Assembly: GCA_040385105.1 (NCBI GenBank)
Contig: JAZKHY010000053.1
Span: 3,094-67,093, forward strand
Origin: JACMQX01 sp040385105
Lineage (GTDB): Bacteria; Pseudomonadota; Gammaproteobacteria; Burkholderiales; Burkholderiaceae_C
Direction of reading: 5' to 3'
Length of the DNA stretch: 64,000 nt
Shown: piece by piece, positions 41,381 through 49,431 of the stretch
How positions within the stretch are numbered: the first letter of the stretch is position 1
Layout of the letters: each line of letters starts with the position of its first letter
Notes under the pieces: generated by a model
What the model was told of the DNA's origin: nothing
Database searches by the model: none
Seen by the model: the letters and a program-made list of their open reading frames with translations, nothing else
Made by a program: the position numbers and the translations under genes

Positions 41381-42271
41381 TCAGGCCATGGCTGCACTTG
41401 TTGAAAACTTTGTGGCCTGTTCTGTGCACCAGGCGTTCACCAGCGGTGCAAAAACCTCGGTGTGGTAGGTCATCAGCTGGTGGCCGCCGCCGGGAATCAC
41501 TTCCAGGCGCTTGGGGCCGCCAATCGCGTCGAAGCACTGCTTCACATAGACGGGCCGCATCAGCGGGTCCAGCTCGCCCACGGCCACCAGCACCGGCTTG
41601 CGGTTGGCGCTGGCGGGGGCGGGCGGTTCGTAGTTCATGTAGCTGTATTCGCTGGCATAGCCCCAGCTCCAGGTGCGCAGCGGGTCGGTCTTCTTCTTCT
41701 CCAGCACGTTGGCCTCGTTCAGGGCGTAGCTCTTGTTCCAGTCGAACAGCGTCTCGATCGGGATGCGCAGCGTGTCGCCCTGGGTGCGCGCGGTCTCGGC
41801 CGCCTGCGGTGTGCGGAACTCGCGGTAGCGCTTGCCGATGCCGTCCGACTCCGGCGGCGGCACCTCGGTGAGGAACAGGCCCATGGTGACAGCGCCGTCC
41901 ACCGAGGGCGAGTGGGCCAGGCTGTGAAAGGCCACTGCGGCGCCCTTGCTCGAGCCGAGCACGAACACCGGCAGGCCGGTGCGCGCCTTGATCTCGCGCG
42001 CGGTCAGGTCGACCTCATCCAGCCACTCGGTGAAGCGCCAGTTGCCGCTTTCGTTGCGCGCCTTGCCGTGACCCGGCAGGTCGATGGAATAGATGTCCGC
42101 GCCCATGCCCGTCATCGGCACGGCGAACTTGTCGTAGGTGCCGCCGTGGCCGCCCGTGCCGTGGGCAATGATGAGCGCATACCGTGGCGCCGGGGCGGCG
42201 TAGTGGTAGCCGTGGACCTGGCCGAACCAGAATTCCGCGCGCGGCCCGGCTGGCGCCGCTGCCGTGCTCAT
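41381..42271 (-). CDS. Alpha/beta hydrolase
   Basis: A 296-aa hydrolase. HGTGGHGGTYDKFA is the oxyanion-hole region, VLGSSKGAA holds the nucleophile (GxSxG with Ser), VGELDPL carries the acid and GGGHQLM the His, so the triad looks intact. The ATG at 42271 overlaps the MaoC stop by four bases; the extra upstream residues are not conserved-looking. It probably hydrolyses an ester, a C-C bond or a thioester in the pathway. The substrate is unknown. Confidence 0.85.
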   Translation of the reverse strand: MSTAAAPAGPRAEFWFGQVHGYHYAAPAPRYALIIAHGTGGHGGTYDKFAVPMTGMGADIYSIDLPGHGKARNESGNWRFTEWLDEVDLTAREIKARTGLPVFVLGSSKGAAVAFHSLAHSPSVDGAVTMGLFLTEVPPPESDGIGKRYREFRTPQAAETARTQGDTLRIPIETLFDWNKSYALNEANVLEKKKTDPLRTWSWGYASEYSYMNYEPPAPASANRKPVLVAVGELDPLMRPVYVKQCFDAIGGPKRLEVIPGGGHQLMTYHTEVFAPLVNAWCTEQATKFSTSAAMA

Positions 42272-42771
42272 GCCTTCACCTCGGGGAAGAGCTGGGACTG
42301 AGGCGCGTGCGCCTTCTTCCACACCATCACCGAGCGGGCGTAGTCGATCACGACCTTGCCGTCCTGGTTGATGCCGCGTGTGCGCACCTTCACCACGCCC
42401 TGGGTCGGGCGCGACTTGCTCTCGCGTATCTCCAGCACCTCGGTCTCGGCGTAGATGGTGTCGCCCGGATACACCGGGTTGGGCAAGGTGATGCCGTCCC
42501 AGCCGAGCGCGAAGCCGTGCTCGCTGACGTCGATCACGGCCAGGCCGGCGACGACCGACAGTGTCAGCGCACTGTTGACCAGCGGCCTCTTGAACTCGGT
42601 GCGCGCCGCATAGTGCGTGTTGAAGTGGATCTGGTTGGTGTTGTTGGTGATCATGGTGAACTGGATGTTGTCCGTCTCCGTGATCGTGCGGCCGAGGCGG
42701 CTGCGGTAGATGTCGCCCACCGTGAAGTCCTCGAAGTAGCGGCCTTGCCAGCCGGGCTGAATCTGTCCCAT
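42268..42771 (-). CDS. MaoC-family dehydratase
   Basis: A 167-aa single hot-dog protein. TITETDNIQFTMITNNTNQIHFN contains the hydratase Asn/His segment (core NTNQIHFN) in place of the usual D-x-N-P-x-H, as in the mesaconyl-CoA/C4 hydratase-like branch. It overlaps the alpha/beta hydrolase gene by four bases and follows the CitE-like gene by 12. MaoC plus a CitE-type lyase suggests hydration of an unsaturated diacid CoA ester followed by C-C cleavage, as in mesaconate or itaconate-like routes (inference). Confidence 0.85.
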   Translation of the reverse strand: MGQIQPGWQGRYFEDFTVGDIYRSRLGRTITETDNIQFTMITNNTNQIHFNTHYAARTEFKRPLVNSALTLSVVAGLAVIDVSEHGFALGWDGITLPNPVYPGDTIYAETEVLEIRESKSRPTQGVVKVRTRGINQDGKVVIDYARSVMVWKKAHAPQSQLFPEVKA

Positions 42772-42783
42772 CGTCGTTGCTCC

Positions 42784-43677
42784 TTAGTTGACACCGGCCT
42801 GGCCCATCGCGCTCACCACGCGCTGCGCGCGCATGAGGATGGGCAGGTCCACGAGTTGGCCCCGGACGGCCACCGACGCGTCGCCGCGTGCCTTGGCCTC
42901 CTCGAATGCCTTGACCACCACGCGGGCGTAGTCGATCTCCGCCGCCGTCGGCGCGAAGACTTCGTTGATCATGTCCACCTGGCGCGGGTTGAAGGTGGAC
43001 TTGGCAGTGAAGCCGAGCTCGCGCGCCAGCTTCATGTCGGCGGCGCAGCCCTCGGGGTTCTCGAGGTCGGGGAACACGCCGTCGATCGACAGGATGCGCG
43101 CGGCGGCGGCCGCATTCACGATGACCGAGCGCGCATGGATGAGCCGCAGCGCCTCGCCTTCGCGGAAAGCGGGCAGGCCGACGTCCAGCGCATAGTCCTC
43201 GGCGCCGAAGATCAGGCCGACGAGGCGTGCATCGGCGCGGGCGATGTCAGGCGCGGCGATCAGCGAGCGGGCGCTCTCGATGGCGGCCACAATGCGCACC
43301 GTCCCTTCGGCCATGCCGGCGCGGCGCTCCAGCGCGGTCAGCCGCTCGGAGGCCATCTGCACGTCGCGCGGGGATTCGACCTTGGTCAGGCAGATGCCTT
43401 CCAGGCCCGGCCGGACGATGGCTTCCAGGTCCTCGATGAACCAGGGCGTGGTGACGGCATTGACCCGCACATAGCGCGCGGCCCGGCCCTGCCAGGGCTG
43501 CGACAGCAGCTGCGCCACCATGGCGCGCGCGGCGGCCTTCTCGGACGGCAGCACGCCGTCTTCCAGGTCGAACAGTGCGGCGTCCAGCGGCAGCGATTCG
43601 GTTTTCTGCAGGAAGCGTCCCTTGTTGCCGGGAACGAACATCCACGAGCGCAGGATCTTGGGTTGGGGTGAGGTCAT
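42784..43677 (-). CDS. HpcH/HpaI-CitE family CoA-ester lyase
   Basis: A 297-aa TIM-barrel lyase of the CitE/malyl-CoA lyase type. RSWMFVPGNKGRFL starts the fold, and metal-binding residues are in VAAIESARS (Glu) and GAEDYALD (Asp). Arg in VRVNAV is also conserved. Such enzymes cleave 3-hydroxy diacid CoA esters to acetyl- or propionyl-CoA and an oxoacid. The start at 43677 precedes the conserved segment; upstream in-frame sequence is not conserved-looking. It sits between the cupin dioxygenase and MaoC genes. Confidence 0.9.
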   Translation of the reverse strand: MTSPQPKILRSWMFVPGNKGRFLQKTESLPLDAALFDLEDGVLPSEKAAARAMVAQLLSQPWQGRAARYVRVNAVTTPWFIEDLEAIVRPGLEGICLTKVESPRDVQMASERLTALERRAGMAEGTVRIVAAIESARSLIAAPDIARADARLVGLIFGAEDYALDVGLPAFREGEALRLIHARSVIVNAAAAARILSIDGVFPDLENPEGCAADMKLARELGFTAKSTFNPRQVDMINEVFAPTAAEIDYARVVVKAFEEAKARGDASVAVRGQLVDLPILMRAQRVVSAMGQAGVN

Positions 43678-43723
43678 GGCAGTGGCGGGCACGCGCGCCC
43701 GTGGAATCCTTTGGGTGGTGGTT

Positions 43724-44842
43724 TCAGAACTTGCCCCGTTTGGGCGGGTTGGCGGGTGCATGCGCGCGCAGCTCGGGCGAGCGGTGCAGGCGCTTGAAGG
43801 TGTCCAGGCTCAGCGCGACGAAATCGCGTTCCATGCCCAGCTTGCGGATGGCCTCGAAGGCGTGGCGGCTTTCCTCCGTCGGGCCGTGCGTCACGCCCTG
43901 GGGCATGTGCATCAGCGTGCCCTCGGCGCGGCGGCCGGTGCGGTGTACGAAGAGCGCTTCCTCGGTGTCGATGTTGCGGTGGTAGTCGGGCAACTCTTCT
44001 GCCAGCGGGTCCGCCACGATGGACATCGGCAGGAAGGCCACCAGCATGAAGGCATCGGTCTCGTACACCGACCAGGACGAGGGCGCGACGTGGATCCGCT
44101 CGGACGTGATGGGGCGGATGTCCTCGATGTTCAGGCGGTGGGGGAACAGGTCGCCCTTCCAGCCGGCCAGGTCCATCGGGCAGTGCGCGTAGAAGATCGA
44201 GGTGTGCTCGGCGCCATGTTTCATTCGCAGCTCCCACTCGGGCTGCGCCGGCCAGCCGTAGTCGGCCACCTGCGGGATCTCGACGACGGTGGGGTCGAAC
44301 GGCGCATGGCGGCCCACCTGCGCATGCTCGGTGAAGCGGATCGGCTGGGCCGACTCATAGACGATGAAGTAGCCGTCGTTGCCGCCTTCGGCATCCGGCA
44401 TCTGGCGCCAGGTGATGCCCTTGGGAATGTGGATGAAGTCGCCCGGGCGGTAGGCCAGCGGCCCGAACTCGGTGGCGAATACACCCGTGCCCCGGTGCAC
44501 GAAGTACAGCGTGTCGGCGTCCAGGTTGCGCAGGCAGAACGGCATCGCCGCGGCGCGCCGGCTGATCGAGACCGTCACGTCGTCGTTGGACAGCATCTGC
44601 AGCGGCCCGCCGTACGCATCCAGCAGGTCGGCCGGCTGCAGCCCGGCCACATCGCAGGCCAGCGGTACCAGCGGCCCCTCGGCCCGCAGCGCCTTTGTCG
44701 GCGGGTTGCGGTGGTAGAGCATCGCCGTCTGGCCGGCAAAGCCCTGTCGGCTCACATGCTCCTCGCGCAGGCCATAGGGCACGGCCACGCGCGCCTGACG
44801 CGGGACGCTGCCGCTTTGAATGTGGATCCAGGAATTTTTCAT
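43724..44842 (-). CDS. Homogentisate 1,2-dioxygenase-like cupin protein
   Basis: A 372-aa double cupin. FVHRGTGVFATEFGPLAYRPGD (in part: TEFGPLAYRPGDFIHIPKG) matches the N-terminal homogentisate dioxygenase domain, and a second cupin follows with TEEALFVHRTGRR and MHMPQGVTHGPTEE. Genuine HmgA is ~430-440 aa and keeps a His-Glu-His iron site; this protein is shorter, and the ligand set needs a structural check. It may cleave a hydroquinone-type ring other than homogentisate. No maleylacetoacetate isomerase or fumarylacetoacetase gene is nearby, which argues against tyrosine catabolism. Confidence 0.8.
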   Translation of the reverse strand: MKNSWIHIQSGSVPRQARVAVPYGLREEHVSRQGFAGQTAMLYHRNPPTKALRAEGPLVPLACDVAGLQPADLLDAYGGPLQMLSNDDVTVSISRRAAAMPFCLRNLDADTLYFVHRGTGVFATEFGPLAYRPGDFIHIPKGITWRQMPDAEGGNDGYFIVYESAQPIRFTEHAQVGRHAPFDPTVVEIPQVADYGWPAQPEWELRMKHGAEHTSIFYAHCPMDLAGWKGDLFPHRLNIEDIRPITSERIHVAPSSWSVYETDAFMLVAFLPMSIVADPLAEELPDYHRNIDTEEALFVHRTGRRAEGTLMHMPQGVTHGPTEESRHAFEAIRKLGMERDFVALSLDTFKRLHRSPELRAHAPANPPKRGKF

Positions 44843-44871
44843 GTTCTTTGCTCGCCCAAAAAGAATGCAGC

Positions 44872-46086
44872 CTACTCTGCTGCGGCGCTGGCAGCCTTGT
44901 CTGCGGGCTGCCTGGAGGCGGCCTCATCGGCCTTGCCGGGGCGCCCGGCGCGGCCGCTCCAGCCCACCAGCAGGTCCGACAGCTCGGTGACGAGCTCGGG
45001 CCGGTCGTCCGCGTAGTGCGGCGCGCCTTTGAGCGCATACAGCTCGCCCCGCTTGCCGGCAGCGGCCATCCAGGCGGCGATATGGCTGGGGAAGGTGGTC
45101 TGGTCGGCCGTGTGGTCCACCACCAGCACCGGCAACCGGGTATTGGCCAGGCAGCGCGGCCCGTCGGCGCGGGAAAAGCGCGGGCTCCACTGGCTCAGGA
45201 ACGAGCGCAGTGTGCAGAAGCGTGCCAGGCCGTTGGCGGCGAAGTTGGCCTGCTTCGCGTCGCCCTGGATCGTGCCGGGCTTGCGGTCGTTGGCATCAAG
45301 CGTGAGGTCCAGCAGGCGCGGGTCGGCCTGCGTACGCTGGATGACAAAGGCTTCGTCGGCGGCGGCCATGTCGCGGCTGGCGTCCAGCGCCTGGATGCGG
45401 CCCAGCACCCAGTCCTCGATGGCTGCCAGGCGGCGTGCCTGCGCCTCGCGGTAGCGGCGCAGCCAGCCGGCCTCATAGGCGGGGCCGTTGGCGGGGTTGA
45501 ACATGTCCAGCGCCGGGTCCTCGCGCCAGGGGTCGGCACGGTCGTCTGCATTGGGGTCGATCTTGGCCAGCAGCTGGCCGGCGCGGCCGGGGTGGGCGCA
45601 CACGAGCGCCAGCCGGTCGGCGGGCGGCAGGTCAGTGGCGGCGAGGTCGATGGGCCGGCCGTCGGGCGTATCGTGCACCGTGAGGCGCTCGGCCTGCTCC
45701 TGGTAGAAGGCGGCCAGCGAGCCGCCGCCGGAGTTGCCGATCAGCGTGATGCGGCTGTAGCCCTGCTCGCGCAGCCAGCGGATCGCCGCGCCCAGATCCT
45801 GGATGGCGCGCTCCATGAACAGCATCGAGTCGTTGCCGATGTAACGGGTGTTGACCAGCAGCACCGTGGCGCCGCGCTGCGCCAGCGGTTCGGCCAGGTA
45901 GTGGTGGTGGAAGTTGCTTGTGGGGTGGACCAGCACGAATACCTCGCCGTGCTTGCGGCCCGAGCCGACGAGGCGGCAGAAGATCTTCGGGTTGCGCCGC
46001 TGGATGCCGCTCTGGCTCTCCATGAAGCCGCCGGGCTTGACGCCGACCTGGATCGTGCGGTCGATGGCGTGGGCGGTGCTGCTCAT
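44872..46086 (-). CDS. Alpha/beta hydrolase family protein
   Basis: A 404-aa hydrolase. VFVLVHPTSNFHHHYLAEPL is the oxyanion strand, LIGNSGGGSL the nucleophile elbow, VVDHTADQTTF the acid loop and ALKGAPHYADDR the His. A large cap (~150-300) distinguishes it from the shorter hydrolase in the same operon. The ATG at 46086 overlaps the VOC stop by four bases. The C-terminal ~25 residues are Ala/Lys-rich and probably disordered. Substrate unknown. Confidence 0.83.
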   Translation of the reverse strand: MSSTAHAIDRTIQVGVKPGGFMESQSGIQRRNPKIFCRLVGSGRKHGEVFVLVHPTSNFHHHYLAEPLAQRGATVLLVNTRYIGNDSMLFMERAIQDLGAAIRWLREQGYSRITLIGNSGGGSLAAFYQEQAERLTVHDTPDGRPIDLAATDLPPADRLALVCAHPGRAGQLLAKIDPNADDRADPWREDPALDMFNPANGPAYEAGWLRRYREAQARRLAAIEDWVLGRIQALDASRDMAAADEAFVIQRTQADPRLLDLTLDANDRKPGTIQGDAKQANFAANGLARFCTLRSFLSQWSPRFSRADGPRCLANTRLPVLVVDHTADQTTFPSHIAAWMAAAGKRGELYALKGAPHYADDRPELVTELSDLLVGWSGRAGRPGKADEAASRQPADKAASAAAE

Positions 46087-46613
46087 AGCGGGCGTTCGAG
46101 TTCGACGTCGGTCACAGGCTGGCGCGTTTCGGCCCAACGCGCCAGGATGCGGTGCGCGTCGCGCTCGCTGCGCTCGTCGGGCACGACCTTGCGGTTGGTG
46201 AGTTCCAGGCGGTGGCCGCTCGGGTCGAAGAAGTAGATCGACACGCACATGTGGCCGTCCTTGGGGCCGATCACGCTGACACCGGCGGCTTCAAGCCGCG
46301 CCTTGGCGGCCATCAGCGTCTCGCGGTCCTTGACCTGCAGCGCCAGGTGCTGGACCCAGGCGGGCGTGTTCGGGTCGCGGCCCATCGGCTTTTCCTCGGG
46401 CGTCTCGAAGAAGGCCACGCAGCTGCCGTCCTGCATCGCAAAGAACACGTGGATGTGCGGGCAGCGCTCCTTGGTGGACTGCACGATGGCGTCCGTCACG
46501 GCGGCCACCAGCTTCATGCCGAGCAGGCCGGTGTAGAAGTCTGCGGTTTCCTTGGCGTCCTTGCAGCGGTAGGCTACGTGGTCGAGCATCAGCGGGGGAG
46601 CGACAGGGTTCAT
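46083..46613 (-). CDS. VOC-superfamily (glyoxalase/dioxygenase) protein
   Basis: A 176-aa protein with two beta-alpha-beta-beta-beta units: MLDHVAYRCKDAKETADFYTGLLG at the start, VQHLALQVKD in the middle and YFFDPSGHRLELTN near the end. His and Glu at VOC metal positions are present. It could be a lyase, isomerase or ring-cleaving enzyme; it is too short for a two-domain type I extradiol dioxygenase. It is the first gene of the 13-gene operon, 33 bases downstream of the GntR-type operator at 46646. Confidence 0.85.
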   Translation of the reverse strand: MNPVAPPLMLDHVAYRCKDAKETADFYTGLLGMKLVAAVTDAIVQSTKERCPHIHVFFAMQDGSCVAFFETPEEKPMGRDPNTPAWVQHLALQVKDRETLMAAKARLEAAGVSVIGPKDGHMCVSIYFFDPSGHRLELTNRKVVPDERSERDAHRILARWAETRQPVTDVELERPL

Positions 46614-46645
46614 GGCAGTCTCGCAACGGGTTTGGCGAATCAAAT

Positions 46646-46661
46646 CTAATGTACATATTAG
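46646..46661. promoter_or_regulatory. GntR-type operator between the VOC and GntR genes
   Basis: CTAATGTACATATTAG: arms CTAAT/ATTAG around GTACAT. Together with the adjacent TAAAC it matches the site at 50035 in 17 of 20 bases when both are read on the minus strand. It lies between divergent starts at 46613 and 46713. Confidence 0.78.
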
Positions 46662-46688
46662 TTTAGATGATTTGCTTCGACGAAGCAA
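46660..46688 (-). promoter_or_regulatory. Minus-strand promoter of the 13-gene operon
   Basis: On the minus strand: TTGCTT (46688-46683), a 17-base spacer and TAAACT (46665-46660), immediately followed by the operator. This is the same arrangement as the promoter at 50049-50077. Confidence 0.7.
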
Positions 46689-46712
46689 GCAGTCTGTGGC
46701 AACATCCTTCCC

Positions 46713-47501
46713 ATGGAAAAAATCAAGGAAGAAGCACGTGAGGTGCACGAGGTGCTCCATGCCGACGTGCCGCTGTACCACCAGATCTACCTGCACATGC
46801 GGGCAGAAATCGTGGACGGGGTCTGGATCGGGCGCGACGACTTCCCCGGCGAGATCGACCTGGCGCGGCAGTTCGGCGTCAGCGTCATCACCTCGCGCAA
46901 GGCGCTGGACCGCCTTGCGGCCGAGGGTTTCATCGAGCGCTCGCGCGGCAAGCGCACGCGCGTGCTGCGCCAGCCCGAACTCGACCGGCAGGGTGGCGCG
47001 CCGGCCATCATCCAGACGACAGTCGGCGCACCGCGCGACTTCACCTATCGCGTGCTCACCCGCGGGGTGGAGGTGGCGCCGGGCGAGGCCTGCCGGGCAT
47101 TCGGCGTGGCGGCGGGCTCCAAGCTGTGGCTGTGCAGCCGGCTGCGCACCTTCAAGGGCCGGCCGCACAGCGTGACGCTGAACGTGCAGTCGGTCGAGCT
47201 CGGCCAGCGGCTGCCGGTGGCCAAGCTCCAGAAATACCCGATGACCCAGTTGCTGCGCGAGGAAGGCGTGAAGTTCGCGCAGTTGACCCGCCGCGTCAGC
47301 GCCAGCCTGGCGCCGCCGCAGGTCGCCCGCCACCTCGGGCTCACGCTGAACGAGCCGACGCTGGTCTACACCTTCACCCACCATGGCACTGAAGGCGACG
47401 TGGTGCAGTGGGTCCGCATCTGGGCCCGGCAGGACGAGCCGAGCCCGGAGGAAGTCTTCAGCTACGAGACAGGTACATGGTCCATGAGCACGACGATGTG
47501 A
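46713..47501 (+). CDS. GntR/HutC-family regulator (HTH + UTRA)
   Basis: A 262-aa regulator. The winged helix includes ARQFGVSVITSRKALDRLAAEGF at ~45-67 (core SVITSRKALDRLAAEGF), followed by a UTRA ligand domain from ~95 (RVLTRGVEVAPGEACRAFGV, LWLCSRLRTFKG). The ATG at 46713 has a weak ribosome site; a GTG at 46743 preceded by AAGGAAGAAG is an alternative. It is flanked by two operons that share one operator sequence, so it most likely controls both and itself. Confidence 0.9.
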   Translation: MEKIKEEAREVHEVLHADVPLYHQIYLHMRAEIVDGVWIGRDDFPGEIDLARQFGVSVITSRKALDRLAAEGFIERSRGKRTRVLRQPELDRQGGAPAIIQTTVGAPRDFTYRVLTRGVEVAPGEACRAFGVAAGSKLWLCSRLRTFKGRPHSVTLNVQSVELGQRLPVAKLQKYPMTQLLREEGVKFAQLTRRVSASLAPPQVARHLGLTLNEPTLVYTFTHHGTEGDVVQWVRIWARQDEPSPEEVFSYETGTWSMSTTM

Positions 47502-47514
47502 GGGGCCGGGCTCT

Positions 47515-48495
47515 TCACTCGATGCTCACGTTCAGCTTCTGCACCACCGGCCGGTAGGCATCCTGGCCGCGCCGGATCTGGGCCAGCGTCTCGGCCGGCC
47601 TCTGGATGAACGGCTCGTGCGCAACGGGTTTCAGGCGCGCCGCATATTCGGGCGTTGCAGCGCCCCTGGCAATGGCTGCGCTGATCTTCTCCAGTATCTC
47701 GGGCGGTGTTCCCTTTGGCGCGGCAACGCCGTAGAACACCGGGCCGAACAGCAAATCGCCCATGCCGAGCTCTGCCAGTGTCGGAATGGCGGGGAAGTCG
47801 GGCGAACGGTCCCGGCCGCCGATGGCGAGCGGGCGCAGGCGGCCGCCCTTGAGCAGCTCGACAAAGCTCGTCCCGGCGACGATGTCCACCTCGCCGGCCA
47901 TTGCCGCCTGGTAGCTGGGGCCGCCGCCCTTGTACGGGATGTGCTGCATCTTCGAGCCCCACCGCTCATTGAGGATCTCAAAGCCCAGGTGGACCGAGCT
48001 GCCAATGCCGTAGGTGCCGTAGTTCAGCGGTTTGCCGCTCCTGGCAAGCGCCTCGAACTCCGCCCAGGTCTTTGCCGGCGATGACGGTGGCACGGCAAGG
48101 ATGAAGCCACCGCTCTTGACGGTCGTGATGATATGGGCGTAGTCGTTGATGGGGTCGTACGGGCGGTCCTTCAGTACCAGTGGCAGGACGAGCATCTGGT
48201 CGCTGTAGTAGTTCAGCAGCGTGTAGCCGTCCGGGCGTGCGCGCGCAACGGCGCGCGCAGCAATGGATGCATTGGCGCCGGGCATGTTCTCGACAACGGT
48301 GGTACCCAGGTTTCGGCCCAGCACTTCAGCGGCGAGTCGTGCGCTCGTGTCGGTCATTGCGCCAGGGGGCGAGCCCAATATGATCTTGATGGGCCGGGCC
48401 GGATACGGCTCGGCCTGCGCCATGGCCAGATGCGGCAGGCCAGCAACGCCCGCCGCCATGCCTGCGGCTTGCGTGAGGAATTTCCTTCTTGTCAT
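47515..48495 (-). CDS. Bug-family periplasmic solute-binding protein
   Basis: A 326-aa exported binding protein with a Tat-type TRRKFLTQAAG signal and cleavage near AMAQA. Bug landmarks are YPARPIKIILGSPPGAMTD, TVVENMPGANASIAA and IPYKGGGPSYQAAMAGEVD. I use the ATG at 48495 because the upstream in-frame part is only the simple G-rich repeat. It is the third gene of the GntR-site operon that starts at 49977, 102 bases after the racemase-family gene, and converges on gntR. Confidence 0.9.
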   Translation of the reverse strand: MTRRKFLTQAAGMAAGVAGLPHLAMAQAEPYPARPIKIILGSPPGAMTDTSARLAAEVLGRNLGTTVVENMPGANASIAARAVARARPDGYTLLNYYSDQMLVLPLVLKDRPYDPINDYAHIITTVKSGGFILAVPPSSPAKTWAEFEALARSGKPLNYGTYGIGSSVHLGFEILNERWGSKMQHIPYKGGGPSYQAAMAGEVDIVAGTSFVELLKGGRLRPLAIGGRDRSPDFPAIPTLAELGMGDLLFGPVFYGVAAPKGTPPEILEKISAAIARGAATPEYAARLKPVAHEPFIQRPAETLAQIRRGQDAYRPVVQKLNVSIE

Positions 48496-48509
48496 GTCGT
48501 CTCCTTCGT

Positions 48510-48548
48510 TGGGGTTGGATCGGGATCGGGATCGGGATTGGGGCTGGG
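48510..48548 (+). repeat. G-rich hexanucleotide repeat tract
   Basis: Three GATCGG units with flanking G-runs give at least six runs of three or four G within 39 bases on the plus strand (ggggttgg, atcggg x3, attgggg, ctgggg). It could form a G-quadruplex in the plus strand, i.e. the template strand for the minus-strand operon, just upstream of the Bug start. Confidence 0.65.
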
Positions 48549-48597
48549 GCAATCAGGAGCACTCAAATTTCGTGAGATAGCCATGGTTTCCCTGCTT

Positions 48598-49425
48598 TCA
48601 CGCTGCGCGGTGCGCAGCGGCGGTCAGGGCCCTGATCGCCACATCTCGTGAATGCTTCACGAACTTCGGGTCGGGCCGTGTGTAGCCGCCCTTGCGGGCG
48701 TTGCGCAGGCCGGTGGTGCGGTGCAGGCGCACCAGCATCTCGGCGGTGGCCATGACGGCGCCGAAGGAGTCGAACACGGGCACGCCGTCCACATTGGTCA
48801 CGCCGTTCTTCACCAGCAGGGCGTTGAGAACGCCCTCGGCGGGAATGACCATGTCGGCGCCTGCAGCGCCCATGCGCCGGATATTGGCGACGAGCTTTTC
48901 CACCATGTCGCCGCCCCCTTCGAAGCCATGCTCCATGTCGTATTCGGTCAGCTGCGGCTCGCAGGCCGAGACCAGCGCCACGCGGTGGTCGAAGCCGTAG
49001 TTCTTGACGCGCTTGCGGGAGTTCCGGACGGCCGAATCGGTGGGCACCAGCAGGCCGAAGGCGCGCGCCGAGGTCGAGGCGACCAGCAGCGAGGTCTCGA
49101 ATGCAGACACTACCGGAATGTCCACGAGGCTGCGGCAGATATCGAGTTGCGGGTCGGAAAAGCAGCTCATGGCCACGGCGTCATAGCCTTCGTCCTGCGC
49201 GCGGATCACGTTCTCCACGATCTGCAGCGAATTCATCTCGGCCAGCCAGGCCAGGCCTGCTGACTGGATCGGTGCGAGATCGGGCGCATGCGTGCCCGGC
49301 ATCACGCCATGCAGGTCGACCACGGTGTCCGGCCCGCAGACCTTCTGCGCATGCGCCTGCATCAGCTTCGCATACCCCGGCTGCTCTTCCAGCGTGGTCA
49401 TGCTCTGGTGCCAGATTCTGATCAT
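48598..49425 (-). CDS. Asp/Glu racemase-superfamily protein with one catalytic Cys
   Basis: A 275-aa protein of the aspartate/hydantoin racemase and arylmalonate decarboxylase superfamily. The first Cys motif is present (AVAMSCFSDPQLD). Where true racemases have a second Cys (typically LGC), this protein reads VIPAEGVLN. Single-Cys members include decarboxylases and isomerases, so racemase activity is doubtful. It lies six bases after the FMN reductase gene in a short operon with a Bug protein. Substrate unknown; a dicarboxylate or aryl diacid is plausible. Confidence 0.82.
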   Translation of the reverse strand: MIRIWHQSMTTLEEQPGYAKLMQAHAQKVCGPDTVVDLHGVMPGTHAPDLAPIQSAGLAWLAEMNSLQIVENVIRAQDEGYDAVAMSCFSDPQLDICRSLVDIPVVSAFETSLLVASTSARAFGLLVPTDSAVRNSRKRVKNYGFDHRVALVSACEPQLTEYDMEHGFEGGGDMVEKLVANIRRMGAAGADMVIPAEGVLNALLVKNGVTNVDGVPVFDSFGAVMATAEMLVRLHRTTGLRNARKGGYTRPDPKFVKHSRDVAIRALTAAAHRAA

Positions 49426-49431
49426 TTCGTG

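Noticed and set aside
43724..44842. Calling the cupin gene hmgA for tyrosine catabolism
   Set aside because: It is shorter than true HmgA, and neither fumarylacetoacetase nor maleylacetoacetate isomerase is nearby. The operon context points to another substrate.
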